Source: Heliopora coerulea (taxonomy: Eukaryota > Cnidaria > Anthozoa > Scleralcyonacea > Helioporidae). From it: a stretch of 64,000 bases of DNA. A program made the translations under genes and the position numbers. The notes under the pieces are model-generated. The model had not been told where the DNA came from and searched no databases. It saw only the letters and a program-made list of their open reading frames with translations. Position 1 is the stretch's first letter. Every line of letters starts with the position of its first letter. The stretch spans positions 57,501 to 121,500 of the forward strand of contig JASJOG010000041.1 in assembly GCA_030142905.1 (NCBI GenBank), written 5' to 3'. Below, in pieces: positions 55,767 through 64,000 of the stretch.

Positions 55767-56842
55767 GATCAGGGATTACATTATTACAACGAGATATATT
55801 TATATTAAACAAACAGTATCGAATGACAATTAAGATGATATATTTACAACAGTAACGGAAATTGACGGGAGACAGCAGTAAGGTGATATCAGAAGAGGGA
55901 AAGAGGCATAGAACCAATATTCCCGTTAAGAATTGGTTTTAATTTATTAATTAGAAGACTTTCTTTAAGGAGTAGTTCAGAAACAGAAGGCGACGAGGAT
56001 AATATTTTGAAGTCGGAAAAAGAAATGTGGTGGCCAGTTTCAATGTGATGGGAAAGGATACTAGTGGGAGAGGGATTAACTCTTCTGTTACCTGTCAAAG
56101 GTGAGATCCCCATATGATCTGAAATGCGTGTGTGTAACTGTGGGCTAGTTTGGCGAACATACAATGCCTTACAGCATTGACACGTAAATAAATACACCAC
56201 ATGCGATTTCAGGCCATCAGGGATCCTATCCTTGACAGGGAAAAAAGAGCCAAGGCGAACGGAAGAGCGAAAGACGAAGCGTAATGAAACTTGAGGAAAG
56301 GCGGACGATAATAGTTTGATGAGTTGAGTGCGAATTTGAAGACCATGTGAACCAGTATACGGTAGAGAAAAATAAATTAAAAACTTCGGAGCAATAGAAA
56401 TCTTGGGAGCGGACGAAAACGATTTATCTAAAAATGAACTTACACATTTGTCAAACAGGGTAGCTGGGAATTCATTTTTAATGAGAATTTGTATGAGTTT
56501 CTGGAGTTCAGAGTGCAAGATGGAGTGGCTAGAGCATAAATTAAAATATCGAAATAGAAGGGAAAAGATAAGGCCTTTTTTATAGCAGTCCGGAATAAAA
56601 CTATTAAAGTTAGTCAGTAAACCGGTGTAAATGGATTTTCGGTTGATACTGGTGGTGAAATTAATTTCAGAGCGGTTAATTTTGATGTCAAGGAAAGATA
56701 AGGTGTTGTTATTCTCGGTTTCGTGCGTAAATTTGATATTAGCGTGCTGTGAGTTTAGATAGTTAAGAAATGGTAGAATATGAGTCGAAGATCGAAATAG
56801 AAGGAAACAGTCGTCAACATAACGTCGGTAGAAGATGGGTTT

Positions 56843-56910
56843 GAATTGTGAAGGACAGTTGTTCAGCCAGCTGGTTTCATAAAAGGCTGAACAACTGTCC
56901 TTCACAATTC
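56843..56910. repeat. Perfect 26-bp inverted repeat with 16-nt loop at a Penelope junction
   Basis: 56843-56868 is exactly complementary to 56885-56910 around AGCTGGTTTCATAAAA. It lies where the start of one Penelope copy is fused to the middle of the RT of another. Confidence 0.95.
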
Positions 56911-56979
56911 GAATGATGAAAATCAAGGCCCAGAAAAAAATTCTTAAGACAGGCATATTTGTGTCAAAAGGGTTATTAA

Positions 56980-57020
56980 GATCTAACGTTTCGTTACTTA
57001 AGACGCAACATCATCAGAGA
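56980..57020 (-). ncRNA. Hammerhead ribozyme-like motif, Penelope type, copy 7
   Basis: On the minus strand TCT-CTGATGA, stem II GTTGC..GTAAC (one G-U pair), GAAACGTT and AGATC. Stem I is TCT with AGA, a compensated change relative to ACT/AGT in other copies. ATGCCTGTCTTAAGAATT begins 24 bp later. Confidence 0.75.
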
Positions 57021-57189
57021 ATGAGAAAAAGACGATGAGACAATCACTAAAATATTATTACAAAGCTAATTAGCATAAACGTAATATAAAAATGAGAGCC
57101 CAGCTCATGATTTTTATGTGGAGAGGCATAATGACAGAAATAGAACACAAATATTTAAAACAACTTTACTAACCTAAGCTGATGAGGTC
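57021..57189. other. Penelope non-coding 3-prime part
   Basis: Sequence between the minus-strand hammerhead motif and the plus-strand GIY-YIG fragment. It is probably the terminal untranslated part of the upstream minus-strand copy. No gene. Confidence 0.5.
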
Positions 57190-57720
57190 GCGTATTATTT
57201 ATAAATACTCTTGTCAATGCTACAGAGCGTTGTATTTCGCCAAACTCGCCGGCATGTTCATACGCGAATCTCAGAGCATATGGGGGTTTCGCCTCTGACG
57301 GGAAGGAAGCTTGCAACGATTTCCCTTTCAAGAGTTCTTGCCCAGGCGCATCAATCTCGTCACCACATCTCTCCTGATGATTTCACTATCATCTCTTCCT
57401 GCCGTTCAAACTCCAATTTTGAGCTCCTCCTACGAGAGAGCTTACTTATATCGAAATTTAGACCCTCTCTCAACGAAAACATCTCATCCATACCCCTTTC
57501 TTTATTTTAGTTCTACGCGGTCCTCTTTTCATTTCATTTCATCTCCATTTCCTGTCACCCTACATCTTGTCACCCTACATCTTGTCACTTTAATCCTATT
57601 GTTTAGCTCTCATGTAACTTATAATCACGTGTAAATAGATATATAGGTTTTAGTCACATTTGTAATTAGTCACTCTGAAGATGTTGCACGTCCGCAACGA
57701 AACGTTAGTAATAAATATGC
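57190..57720 (+). pseudogene. Penelope-like element, GIY-YIG fragment of a diverged family member
   Basis: The fragment starts within the GIY-YIG domain (IIYKYSCQCYRALYFAKLAG in an alternate frame; HVHTRISEHMGVSPLTGRK) and ends LISKFRPSLNENISSIPLSL before the stop. It differs from the minus-strand copy in this cluster at many residues, so it is another lineage member, yet the sequence after its hammerhead motif is the same. Truncated at the 5-prime side. Confidence 0.75.
57671..57710 (+). ncRNA. Hammerhead ribozyme-like motif, Penelope type, copy 8
   Basis: ACT-CTGAAGA, stem II GTTGC..GCAAC with loop ACGTCC, GAAAC, GTT and AGT. The core is complete; stem I ACT with AGT. Confidence 0.75.
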
Positions 57721-57895
57721 TTTAAACTCTTCTAGCCTTCTTTGTTTAAGCAATTGTTAATGTTTACATATGGCAATACTTCGCACAATCTACTGGGCAT
57801 TGTTATTTATATTAAAGTTACGATTTCCGCCTGGACAATCACTCGTGTACATGGAAGTTCTATTCCTTTCATGTTTCTTTCGGTGCTTTTCTTTT
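57702..57895. repeat. Right arm of an inverted repeat (Penelope terminal part)
   Basis: Mirror of 55560-55730, with the same peptide start at 57770. Confidence 0.9.
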
Positions 57896-58200
57896 ATATT
57901 AAACTTTTATATTATTTATATTAAACTTCTATGTACCTATTACCTTTTCGGACCAAAAACACAAAGAAGGTACGTCCGAAAGACCATTAGTTTCTTGAGC
58001 TATAAAATATTGGTTCAAAGCTTTTTTGTAAATCTTTGTAGTGATTTGTAGATTAGAAAACAGTAATAAACATGGCAATTTTTTACTTGTCCAAGTATAA
58101 GCATATGAGTTCATATACGGGGAGAGCTTATATTCAGAATGGCAGGAGTGTTAGTAAATTAGGGCACGCTTATATTCAGGGGTACTTATTTTAGGAGGTA

Positions 58201-58729
58201 TATGGCATATAAACTAGAGGGGGCACTGTAGTTAAGTGTCAACATAACCTTGCAGGAAAAATTTATTTCTGCCATATCAGATAAATTGGGGGGCAAAACA
58301 AACATGCCCGGATCATGAGTTCAAAGTCTAGGTCAAGGGCCACTTCACTTTTGTCTTTTTTTTCTGGGGGGAGGGTGTTAAAAACAATGTAAAACAATTA
58401 AGGCAAAAGTAATAGCCGACTAACACCCAGAAAAGCTGTTTTTCTGCGATACTATTAACGAAAACAAACGCGAAACGATTTCCTACAGATCAGTTGTTTG
58501 ACCTCGAGGTTCTCGAACAGACGAGAAAGGGCCTAGTGAAGAGTAATTTGCTCTCCAATTTACTCAAAATGGCGCTTTCAATTTCCTCCACGTTTTCAGA
58601 CTAGCATGTCCCATGTAGTTTTATATGATCTCTATGACTGGGACAACGATATAACCAATTACGATTCCTGGAGTAACCCATGCTGGTAGGTGATAAATAT
58701 CATGCTATAATACGTTCCACTACCATGGC
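58201..58729. other. No gene recognised
   Basis: Spacer between the TIR element and the Harbinger transposase. No coding or structured element is apparent. Confidence 0.45.
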
Positions 58730-59523
58730 ACAGCTCCACTTCCAAAATTCGTCAAGCACTGCTTGACCTCGATTCCTGTAGCGATTACCACACTGTCTAT
58801 TCAATGGCAGGATTCCATTTGTACTGCCTTTCCCCTTTGCCCAGGTGTTACCTCACTGGTAGTATTGTCTTCCCTGTCTAGCATTGCGGTGGGAATGTAT
58901 GTGTTACGTGATTAATTTCTTTCCTGCAGAAAGCTATGCAAAGAACATGCAGCCAAAACAACATTACTTCAACAGCATTAGGCTGATATCACATTGGAGT
59001 CATGAATACGCGGAATCTATTTGAAAGAATGCCAAAAGCATTCTCCACAATTCTTCTGGCTCTAGTAAGGCTATAGTTGAAAGCCTTTTCTTCATTAGTC
59101 AGTCCATGGTGACTATATGGCTTCATCATGTTTTCGAGTGGAAACGTATCATATACAATGTTCAATGATATGAGGCACAGGTACTGAGCCATCAACTAAT
59201 GCTTTGCTTGGAGGAAAGTTCAATGCATTTGCATCCATTGCCTTTAACAAAAGTGAATTTTTGAATACCCCTCCATCATATACTCTCCCATTTGCCCCAA
59301 TATCTACAAACAAGAATTTGTAGCCAGCATCAGCTAGGGCTAGTAAGACCAAACTGAAGGTGTGTTTATAATGGAAGTAGTAGGAACCACTGTAACGAGG
59401 TGATTTGATAAGAAAATGTTTGCCATCCATGGCTGCAAGGCAATTTGGAAAGTTCCATCTTTCAGCAAATGCCATTTCTATAGCTGTCCACTCAGATTCC
59501 GTTTGTGGTACCAGCAATGACAT
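58730..59523 (-). pseudogene. PIF/Harbinger transposase, locus 4
   Basis: From 59523: WNFPNCLAAMDGKHFLIKSP (first Asp), YKFLFVDIGANGRVYDGGVF, then, after a shift near 59150, TFPLENMMKPYSHHGLTNEE (second Asp preceding as YDTFPL), RRIVENAFGILSNRFRVFMT (catalytic Glu) and, through further shifts, MLDREDNTTSEVTPGQ and a GAVPWQ C-terminal block. The three acids are kept but the frame is broken several times. The N-terminal HTH part is missing. The accessory gene lies upstream in the opposite direction, so the pair is divergent here, unlike the other Harbinger loci. Confidence 0.8.
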
Positions 59524-59679
59524 TTTTTTCTTTTTTTTCCAAGTTATTATTTAAATTCATGCTCTTGCTCACGTAGTATGCGCTATATTTTGTTTCGCAC
59601 ATTTACATCATTATGTACTGATAATGACATTAATTTCTAGCATTATTTTGAATTTCATTTTCAGTTTTTTCAATGTGTC

Positions 59680-60984
59680 TTAGGAGGGAAACGAAGAAAC
59701 AATTGATGAGATAAAGGGAATCAATGATGAAAAACTAGAAGATGCAAATGCATGTATGTCAACAAGGTGGCCTATAAGCAAACAACCACCAACTAAAAGA
59801 CAGCTAAAGAAGCAGAAGAAGATAAACTTCTCAAGCAAAGTTGTAATTATCTGGAACAGCTGGCTAAAGAGAAAAGAGACCAAGTAAAAAGATCCAGAGT
59901 TATGCCGATTATGAAATATTTGGAAGGCGTGTTGTTACTGAATTAAGAACTATCTCGTCAATTCAGAATTTCATGCTTGCCAAGTCACACATTCAGAAAA
60001 TCCTGTTTGAAGCTGACACTCCACAAACATTGGCATGTTTATTTGATAATACAGTAGAACCTTGCTAACTCGAACTTGGTTAACTCAAACTCCCCGCTAA
60101 CTCGAACCAAATTCAATTTCCCCCGGATTTGATCGCATTTACCCTATCATTTACTACCACATAACTCAAACTCGGTTAATTCGAATTCCCTGCCAACTCG
60201 AACTAATTTCATACTCCCTTGGCTCAAATTTACCCTGTTAACTCGAACTCTATTTTGGAAACGTCGGTCGATAAACCTGAAAGTGTCAGGACGTAGCTGT
60301 TTGACTAGTCGGAATCTTGAATCTTTAATGATAACAACGTGACTATGTACGGTAACGCAATTCAAACCCAGAAAAGACCATCATTCCATCTCTGATTATC
60401 CAGGGTAAATATTGCGCACACAGTTGTAATTCGATGAAATGAGTCTTAGATTGTCACGCAAATTAGTCTTGAGTAGCCCTTAGCTACTGTTCTAGTTTAT
60501 CCAGTTTATTTTGTAGGGCTTTCGGAAATTCGTACAGCTGTATGTATACGACCCAAACATTCACTGAACCTGCACATGCATTCTGGTATAGTCACTTTAT
60601 CATAAACAGTTATTCAACTCAGTAGTGGTAGACATTAAAATATGGTAATATTAGAATTCAGGACAACACATTTAACTCTATCTATGATGAAAAATGAAAA
60701 TATTCTAAACTGACTGGACCAAAATGACTGACAATTGTGGATGAATCATAAAACCACGATATCGTATTAACTATTAACAGAATACTTGAAATCCAACGCT
60801 CACCCCACTAACTCGAACCCCCGCTAACTCGAACTATTTTTCATTACCGTTGGCAGTTCTAGTTAGCGGGGTTCTACTGTACAACCCGAGTATTAAACTA
60901 CGAAGGATTCAACTACAGGTCATCAATACCTCCATCTCCAGCAGGCAGTCCTTCGGAAGCTAATTCTCACTCCACTTTTTGAAA
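59680..60984 (+). pseudogene. Harbinger accessory (MADF/Myb-partner type) C-terminal exon, split by a MITE
   Basis: After a pyrimidine-rich acceptor (CAATGTGTCTTAG) the exon reads EETIDEIKGINDEKLEDANA, then TRWPISKQPPTKRQLKKQKK, and in shifted frames YADYEIFGRRVVTELR and HIQKILFEAD, a BESS-like helix pair. At LACLFDN it is interrupted by a pogo-like MITE (60052-60879). Beyond the MITE the same frame continues RVLNYEGFNYRSSIPPSPAG to a stop at about 60984 if one TA is counted. This is a decayed partner of the neighbouring transposase; the N-terminal domain is not found. Confidence 0.6.
60052..60879. mobile_element. Pogo/Tigger-type MITE
   Basis: Ends CAGTAGAACCTTGCTAACTC and CAGTAGAACCCCGCTAACTA (reverse complement of the right end) with TA duplicated at both flanks, the hallmark of pogo/Tigger elements. 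AACTCGAACT-type words are repeated inside both ends. No transposase is present. It is inserted in the accessory exon. Confidence 0.85.
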
Positions 60985-61332
60985 CATTGCATGCTGTATG
61001 TATTTGGATAGAAGATTTTACCTATTGTGGTAACTACCGATGGGAACCGACCGATTTGTCCCCCACTTACTTTGAAGCACCTTAAGGCGAGTTAGCAGAT
61101 TTTTGGAAGGCCTGGGAAATTTTTGAAAATGATGAGAAAACAAAATTGGGTAACCATGAAGCGGAAAGCCTAATGGTGAATAAAAAAATAATCAAGAGTT
61201 TTCAGAAGCGGAGGCATCTGATGAGTTCTGTGTTTTGGATTTGTGTCCATAAATGTGTTTGGCGGTAGTGATTCCACCTGATAAGATGCCTAGAAATGGT
61301 TTCAATATAATTGAATTAATTTATTTTTGATG
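60985..61332. other. No gene recognised
   Basis: Spacer between the Harbinger locus and the replication-type gene remnant. Confidence 0.4.
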
Positions 61333-62112
61333 GATTTCTGTTGGTTTTTCATATAATCCATTGCTTCAGATAGTGGTATTTGACCATATCTCTTTGATAC
61401 TTTGACTTTTTGTCACCTTCACGATATTGTATTTCTAGTTTTTTGTTCTTTTCGTCATTTTTTATGGTTACCAGTTTTTCTATTCTGTTTAAAAGTTCTG
61501 TCTCATTTTCTATTTTAAAGTTATATTTGATTTCTGGTTTTTCTTTGGTTTCTTCGTTGCCTCGTTTATTTAATACTGTATTACCATGGTTTTAAGTGTA
61601 CTCGTTTATATATTTCTTTTCTATCTTTTCTAATTTATGTTTGATTTCGCATGGACAATCTATAACTAGTGATATTTTAGGCTTCTTGTCTTTTTTTTTG
61701 TATACAATACTTTTTGGGTCAGATATGTGTTCATTTAGTCTCTTTTCTAGGGTCTTAATTGTAGATCCGATATATATACTGCCGTCTTCGAATTGTATTT
61801 TATAAATCTTTCCTTTTTGATACTCAGTGTGCCCTATTGATACTACTTCATGTTTGTTCTTTGCATTGTATTCATATTTTGATTTAAGGTTTTCTGCATG
61901 TATGTATTCAAATTTGGTTGACCTACTTAAAGCTGTATATAATTGCTTCTTGTTCATGTCCTCTGTATCAAAAATATTATAGAGTTGGTCTATTTCTGCT
62001 CCCTGGTATTTGTATACTGTTATACAGAATACCAGGTTAAATTTCTTTCTGAAGTCGTCCAAAGAGAACTTCTGGTCATTTTCCTTTATAGTTACACCAT
62101 TTTTTTTTAGAT
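61333..62112 (-). pseudogene. SF1 helicase C-terminal motifs fused to a GIY-YIG nuclease domain
   Basis: On the minus strand, after the LINE insertion, the frame shows the helicase motif V-VI region (FCITVYKYQGAEID, MNKKQLYTALSRSTKFEYIH; the T-x-x-x-x-QG-E and YTALSR boxes of UvrD/RecD/Pif1-type enzymes). A GIY-YIG domain follows: GKIYKIQFEDGSIYIGST, KRLNEHISD and KYINEYT, then one in-frame TAA near 61592 after which NTVLNKRGNEE and a charged coiled-coil-like tail continue to a stop near 61333. Such a fusion suggests a nicking-and-unwinding protein of a virus- or plasmid-like element. It is clearly foreign in composition (Lys/Asn/Ile-rich, very AT-rich). Confidence 0.7.
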
Positions 62113-62534
62113 ATGTACTAATTTTTAAAATTTTAAATAATTTAAATTGTCCTGAACAATTATTAGACGTTTTTAAATTCCGTAGTAGTGTAAGAAATAG
62201 AGAACTCCGAGATGAATCGTTATTGGGCTTACCAAAAGTTAAAACTAAGATGAGACAAACAATGTTTTCGTACGCCGGTGCAAAGGACTGGAATTCTCTG
62301 TCTAGACATATCAGAAAGATGACTTCTATTACTAGTTTTAAACGTTCCATTTATATGCATCTTTTAGACAGTGATAAAGATTCCCATATTTGTAGTTTAT
62401 AGATTAATTTAGATTATTTTTTTCAATGTTTTTCAATTTTGTTACATAGTTAATTTATGTTTTATTAGCACTGTTCTCTCGTTAATACCAGCTTTTGTGC
62501 TGATGGGATTTTTTTTCACAGTACAAGTAAAGAG

Positions 62535-62576
<42 letters not shown>

Positions 62577-62577
62577 T
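62113..62577 (+). mobile_element. 5-prime truncated CR1/L2 LINE inserted in the helicase gene
   Basis: The plus frame reads NLNCPEQLLDVFKFRSSVRN, LLGLPKVKTKMRQTMFSYAG, AKDWNSLSRHIRKMTSITSF and the stop after DKDSHICSL, the typical RT C-terminal end of CR1/L2. A 3-prime UTR and a (TTA)n tail (62537-62577) follow. Helicase coding sequence flanks it on both sides. Confidence 0.85.
62537..62577. repeat. (TTA)n microsatellite, LINE tail
   Basis: Pure trinucleotide run at the LINE 3-prime end. Confidence 0.95.
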
Positions 62578-63564
62578 ATGTTTATATCTTTAATAGTGAA
62601 CTGCTGAGAGTTGTACATAGAACAGTCCTTCATGTTATCAATACATTTCACAGGAGTACCTGCACAGACTTTATATATTTCTTTTGCTCCATTATAAATG
62701 AAGTCCACAACTTAGTGACTTTTACCTTCGCAAAATGCATCTGAACACATTTTATTGATCTCCTTTCTTGTACTGTTGAAGTAGCATGTATTGGCATAGC
62801 TGCCCACATAGTTGGCCAATTTATGGTCCAACCGATCGGTCGCAAGGAAGTTTCTCAGCATATCAAAAGTTTCTTGTCATATCTAGCGCTTTCTTCTATG
62901 TATTTCAGTTCAACAGTATTAGCACACATCTCCAGTATTGCAGGATTCTTTGTATATAGTCATACTTTAACCTACTATTACCTTCAACAGAGTCACATTG
63001 GTTAATATCGCCATAAAGATTTACTTTCAGATTATTTACCACAAAGCTGTTATATATTAAAGTGATCCATTTATTTGGAACCATAGAGAATTCGTCTATA
63101 AATACATCCTTATTGGCTAATAGTTTGAGGTTTTCTGGATCTGATATAATTTCATTAAAGTAACTATCAAATGTATGCATTTTATTTTTCAGGCTATCGT
63201 CAACTCTGCTTCTAATGTTATCCACAGCCTTGTTCGTGAAGCTGAATATAATAGGATTTTTACTTTCTTTAACATCATTTATCAGTTTTGTAGTTTTGCC
63301 ACATCCAGCACCTTCTGTTTTTAAGGTTCCTTTCCCAGGTTCTATTTTGTAGTCATTTAACTCGATATTTTTGCGGTAAGATTTGTCAATCATAGAAGGG
63401 GTTTCTCCTATCTTTTGATACACTTTACCAATCATATCAGAAGTAAAATTCTGTTGTTTGTCTTTAATTGGGTATTCTTTGTATGGATTTTCACAGTAGG
63501 CAGCATCAGTATTGTATCCATGTATTATAGTATGCTTATCACAAGATTTTTTTATAACTTCCAA
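62578..63564 (-). pseudogene. SF1 helicase N-terminal half of the replication-type protein
   Basis: From 63564: KHTIIHGYNTDAAYCENP, a spacer, then the helicase core with Walker A TEGAGCGKTTKLIND, motif Ia-like FSFTNKAVDNIRSRV, motif II VFIDEFSMVPNKW and motif III LYGDINQCDSVEG. After about 62960 the frame shifts and the sequence continues as CANTVELKYIEESARY and VCAGTPVKCIDNMKDC up to the LINE. Shifts near 62960 and 62870 show decay. The order is normal for a Pif1/RecD-like or UvrD-like SF1 enzyme; the upstream NTD-containing region links it to the frame at 63552-64000. Confidence 0.75.
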
Positions 63565-64000
63565 AACTTCATAATGGATCCCGAAATCACGTATCTATTA
63601 ATAGAGCAGTTTTCTGTCATTCTTCTTTTAATATCTATTTTGCGGATTAGAAAGAAATCATCTTCTTTATGGATACTCACTTTTTCGTTATTTTCAAGAG
63701 CCTCAGTCCAAACAGCGCAAGCAGTGTCATAACTAGTGGAAGTAAAACCTTTGCTACTTTTATCATATTTCGTTCTTAAGTATCCAATAAATTGGTTTGC
63801 CAACTTTTTAGCATTAGCTTCGTCAAAATTGTCAAAAACATACTTGATGTACCTTTTAAATGTGTCATGTTTGATTGACTTATCAGTTACTAGTTGCAGT
63901 TTTATGTCTTGGAGTGTTATAAATTTATTTTTCAGCAGATAGTCAATCAGATTTCTTCCATAAAATCCTGCTTCTATTATTATGGGGTCATTATTTAGTG
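63552..64000 (-). pseudogene. Upstream part of the replication-type protein, possible polymerase C-terminus, partial
   Basis: The frame is open from the window edge to a stop at 63552, where a one-base shift near 63555 moves it to the helicase frame. Blocks are GFYGRNLIDYLLKNKFITL, GFTSTSYDTACAVWTEALEN and NRYVISGSIMKFW. Together with the following GYNTDA (in the helicase frame) this resembles the end of a family B DNA polymerase, where a helix precedes the Y-x-D-T-D motif C. The aspartate pattern is only partial (N-T-D), so the polymerase assignment is tentative. The gene runs off the window. Confidence 0.4.

Larger units (their letters stand above)
55560..56910 (-). pseudogene. Penelope-like element with RT C-terminus and complete GIY-YIG domain
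   Basis: A 355-codon open frame (56956-55889) contains the RT from NNCPSQFKPIFYRRYVDDCF (YVDD intact) and TLSFLDIKINRSEINF, through the linker, to a GIY-YIG domain (HVVYLFTCQCCKALYVRQTS, where the expected G of YVGQT is R), HTRISDHMGISPLTGN, and the C-terminus LLINKLKPILNGNIGSMPLS. The N-terminal 20 residues (MPVLRIFFWALIFIIRIV) come from the start of an upstream copy and are joined through a 26-bp palindrome. The RT N-terminal half is missing. The frame is uninterrupted, but the YVRQT change suggests loss of nuclease activity. Confidence 0.85.
55137..58200. mobile_element. Terminal-inverted-repeat element of unknown class, invaded by Penelope copies
   Basis: Outer ends TACCTCCGAATATAAGCC and TACCTCCTAAAATAAGTACC (reverse complement of the right side) face each other, with second GAATATAAGCG-type blocks inside and TA at both flanks. 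It holds a HIRAN-like fragment at the left, then the Penelope pair (about 55560-57895), then non-coding sequence. The element's own transposase is not recognised. Confidence 0.55.

Overview
This is an AT-rich, repeat-dominated stretch of an animal nuclear genome. The element mix (Penelope-like elements with hammerhead motifs, PIF/Harbinger with MADF or Myb partners, DUF3504/Crypton-type recombinases, RTE and CR1/L2 LINEs, hAT and pogo MITEs) and intron-containing genes point to a cnidarian, most likely an anthozoan; this is inference from the mix, not from a species marker. No prokaryotic genes, CRISPR or rRNA are visible.

The only convincing host gene is an MFSD6-like major facilitator transporter on the + strand. 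Its large first exon (35477-36764) and last exon (53570-53787) join in phase across a 16.8 kb intron. That intron holds an inverted Penelope pair carrying a nearly intact hAT transposon (37663-39957), a Harbinger-type MITE, an RTE LINE interrupted by an antisense CR1/L2 LINE, and a MITE nested in a MITE.

Layout. 1-4.6 kb: a YRDD-type reverse transcriptase on the left edge, then an inverted Penelope pair (1528-4000) and a tRNA-derived SINE. 5-8.2 kb: dispersed repeats and a broken DUF3504 recombinase gene. 8.9-17.8 kb: two decayed Harbinger loci with convergent transposase and accessory genes, separated by a tyrosine-recombinase remnant that hosts a hAT MITE. 18.5-21.9 kb: Penelope tail, an E-box-rich MITE and a probable Gypsy LTR. 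23-28.5 kb: a third Harbinger locus, a tandem long-TIR element and a hAT remnant. 28.6-31.1 kb: a second inverted Penelope pair. 31.1-33.8 kb: a second copy of the recombinase remnant (an empty site for the MITE above) and another hAT MITE. 35.5-53.8 kb: the transporter gene. 55.1-58.2 kb: a TIR element invaded by a third kind of Penelope pair. 58.7-61 kb: a Harbinger locus whose accessory ORF is split by a pogo-like MITE. 61.3-64 kb: a decayed virus- or plasmid-like replication gene (possible polymerase C-terminus, SF1 helicase, GIY-YIG nuclease) on the - strand, broken by a LINE and running off the window.

The strongest unusual signals are (i) eight hammerhead-like ribozyme motifs, seven of them followed by a short ORF start of the form M-x-x-[LV]-[RK]-x-x-x-[WC]-[AV]; (ii) repeated inverted Penelope pairs; and (iii) the helicase/GIY-YIG gene at the right edge.
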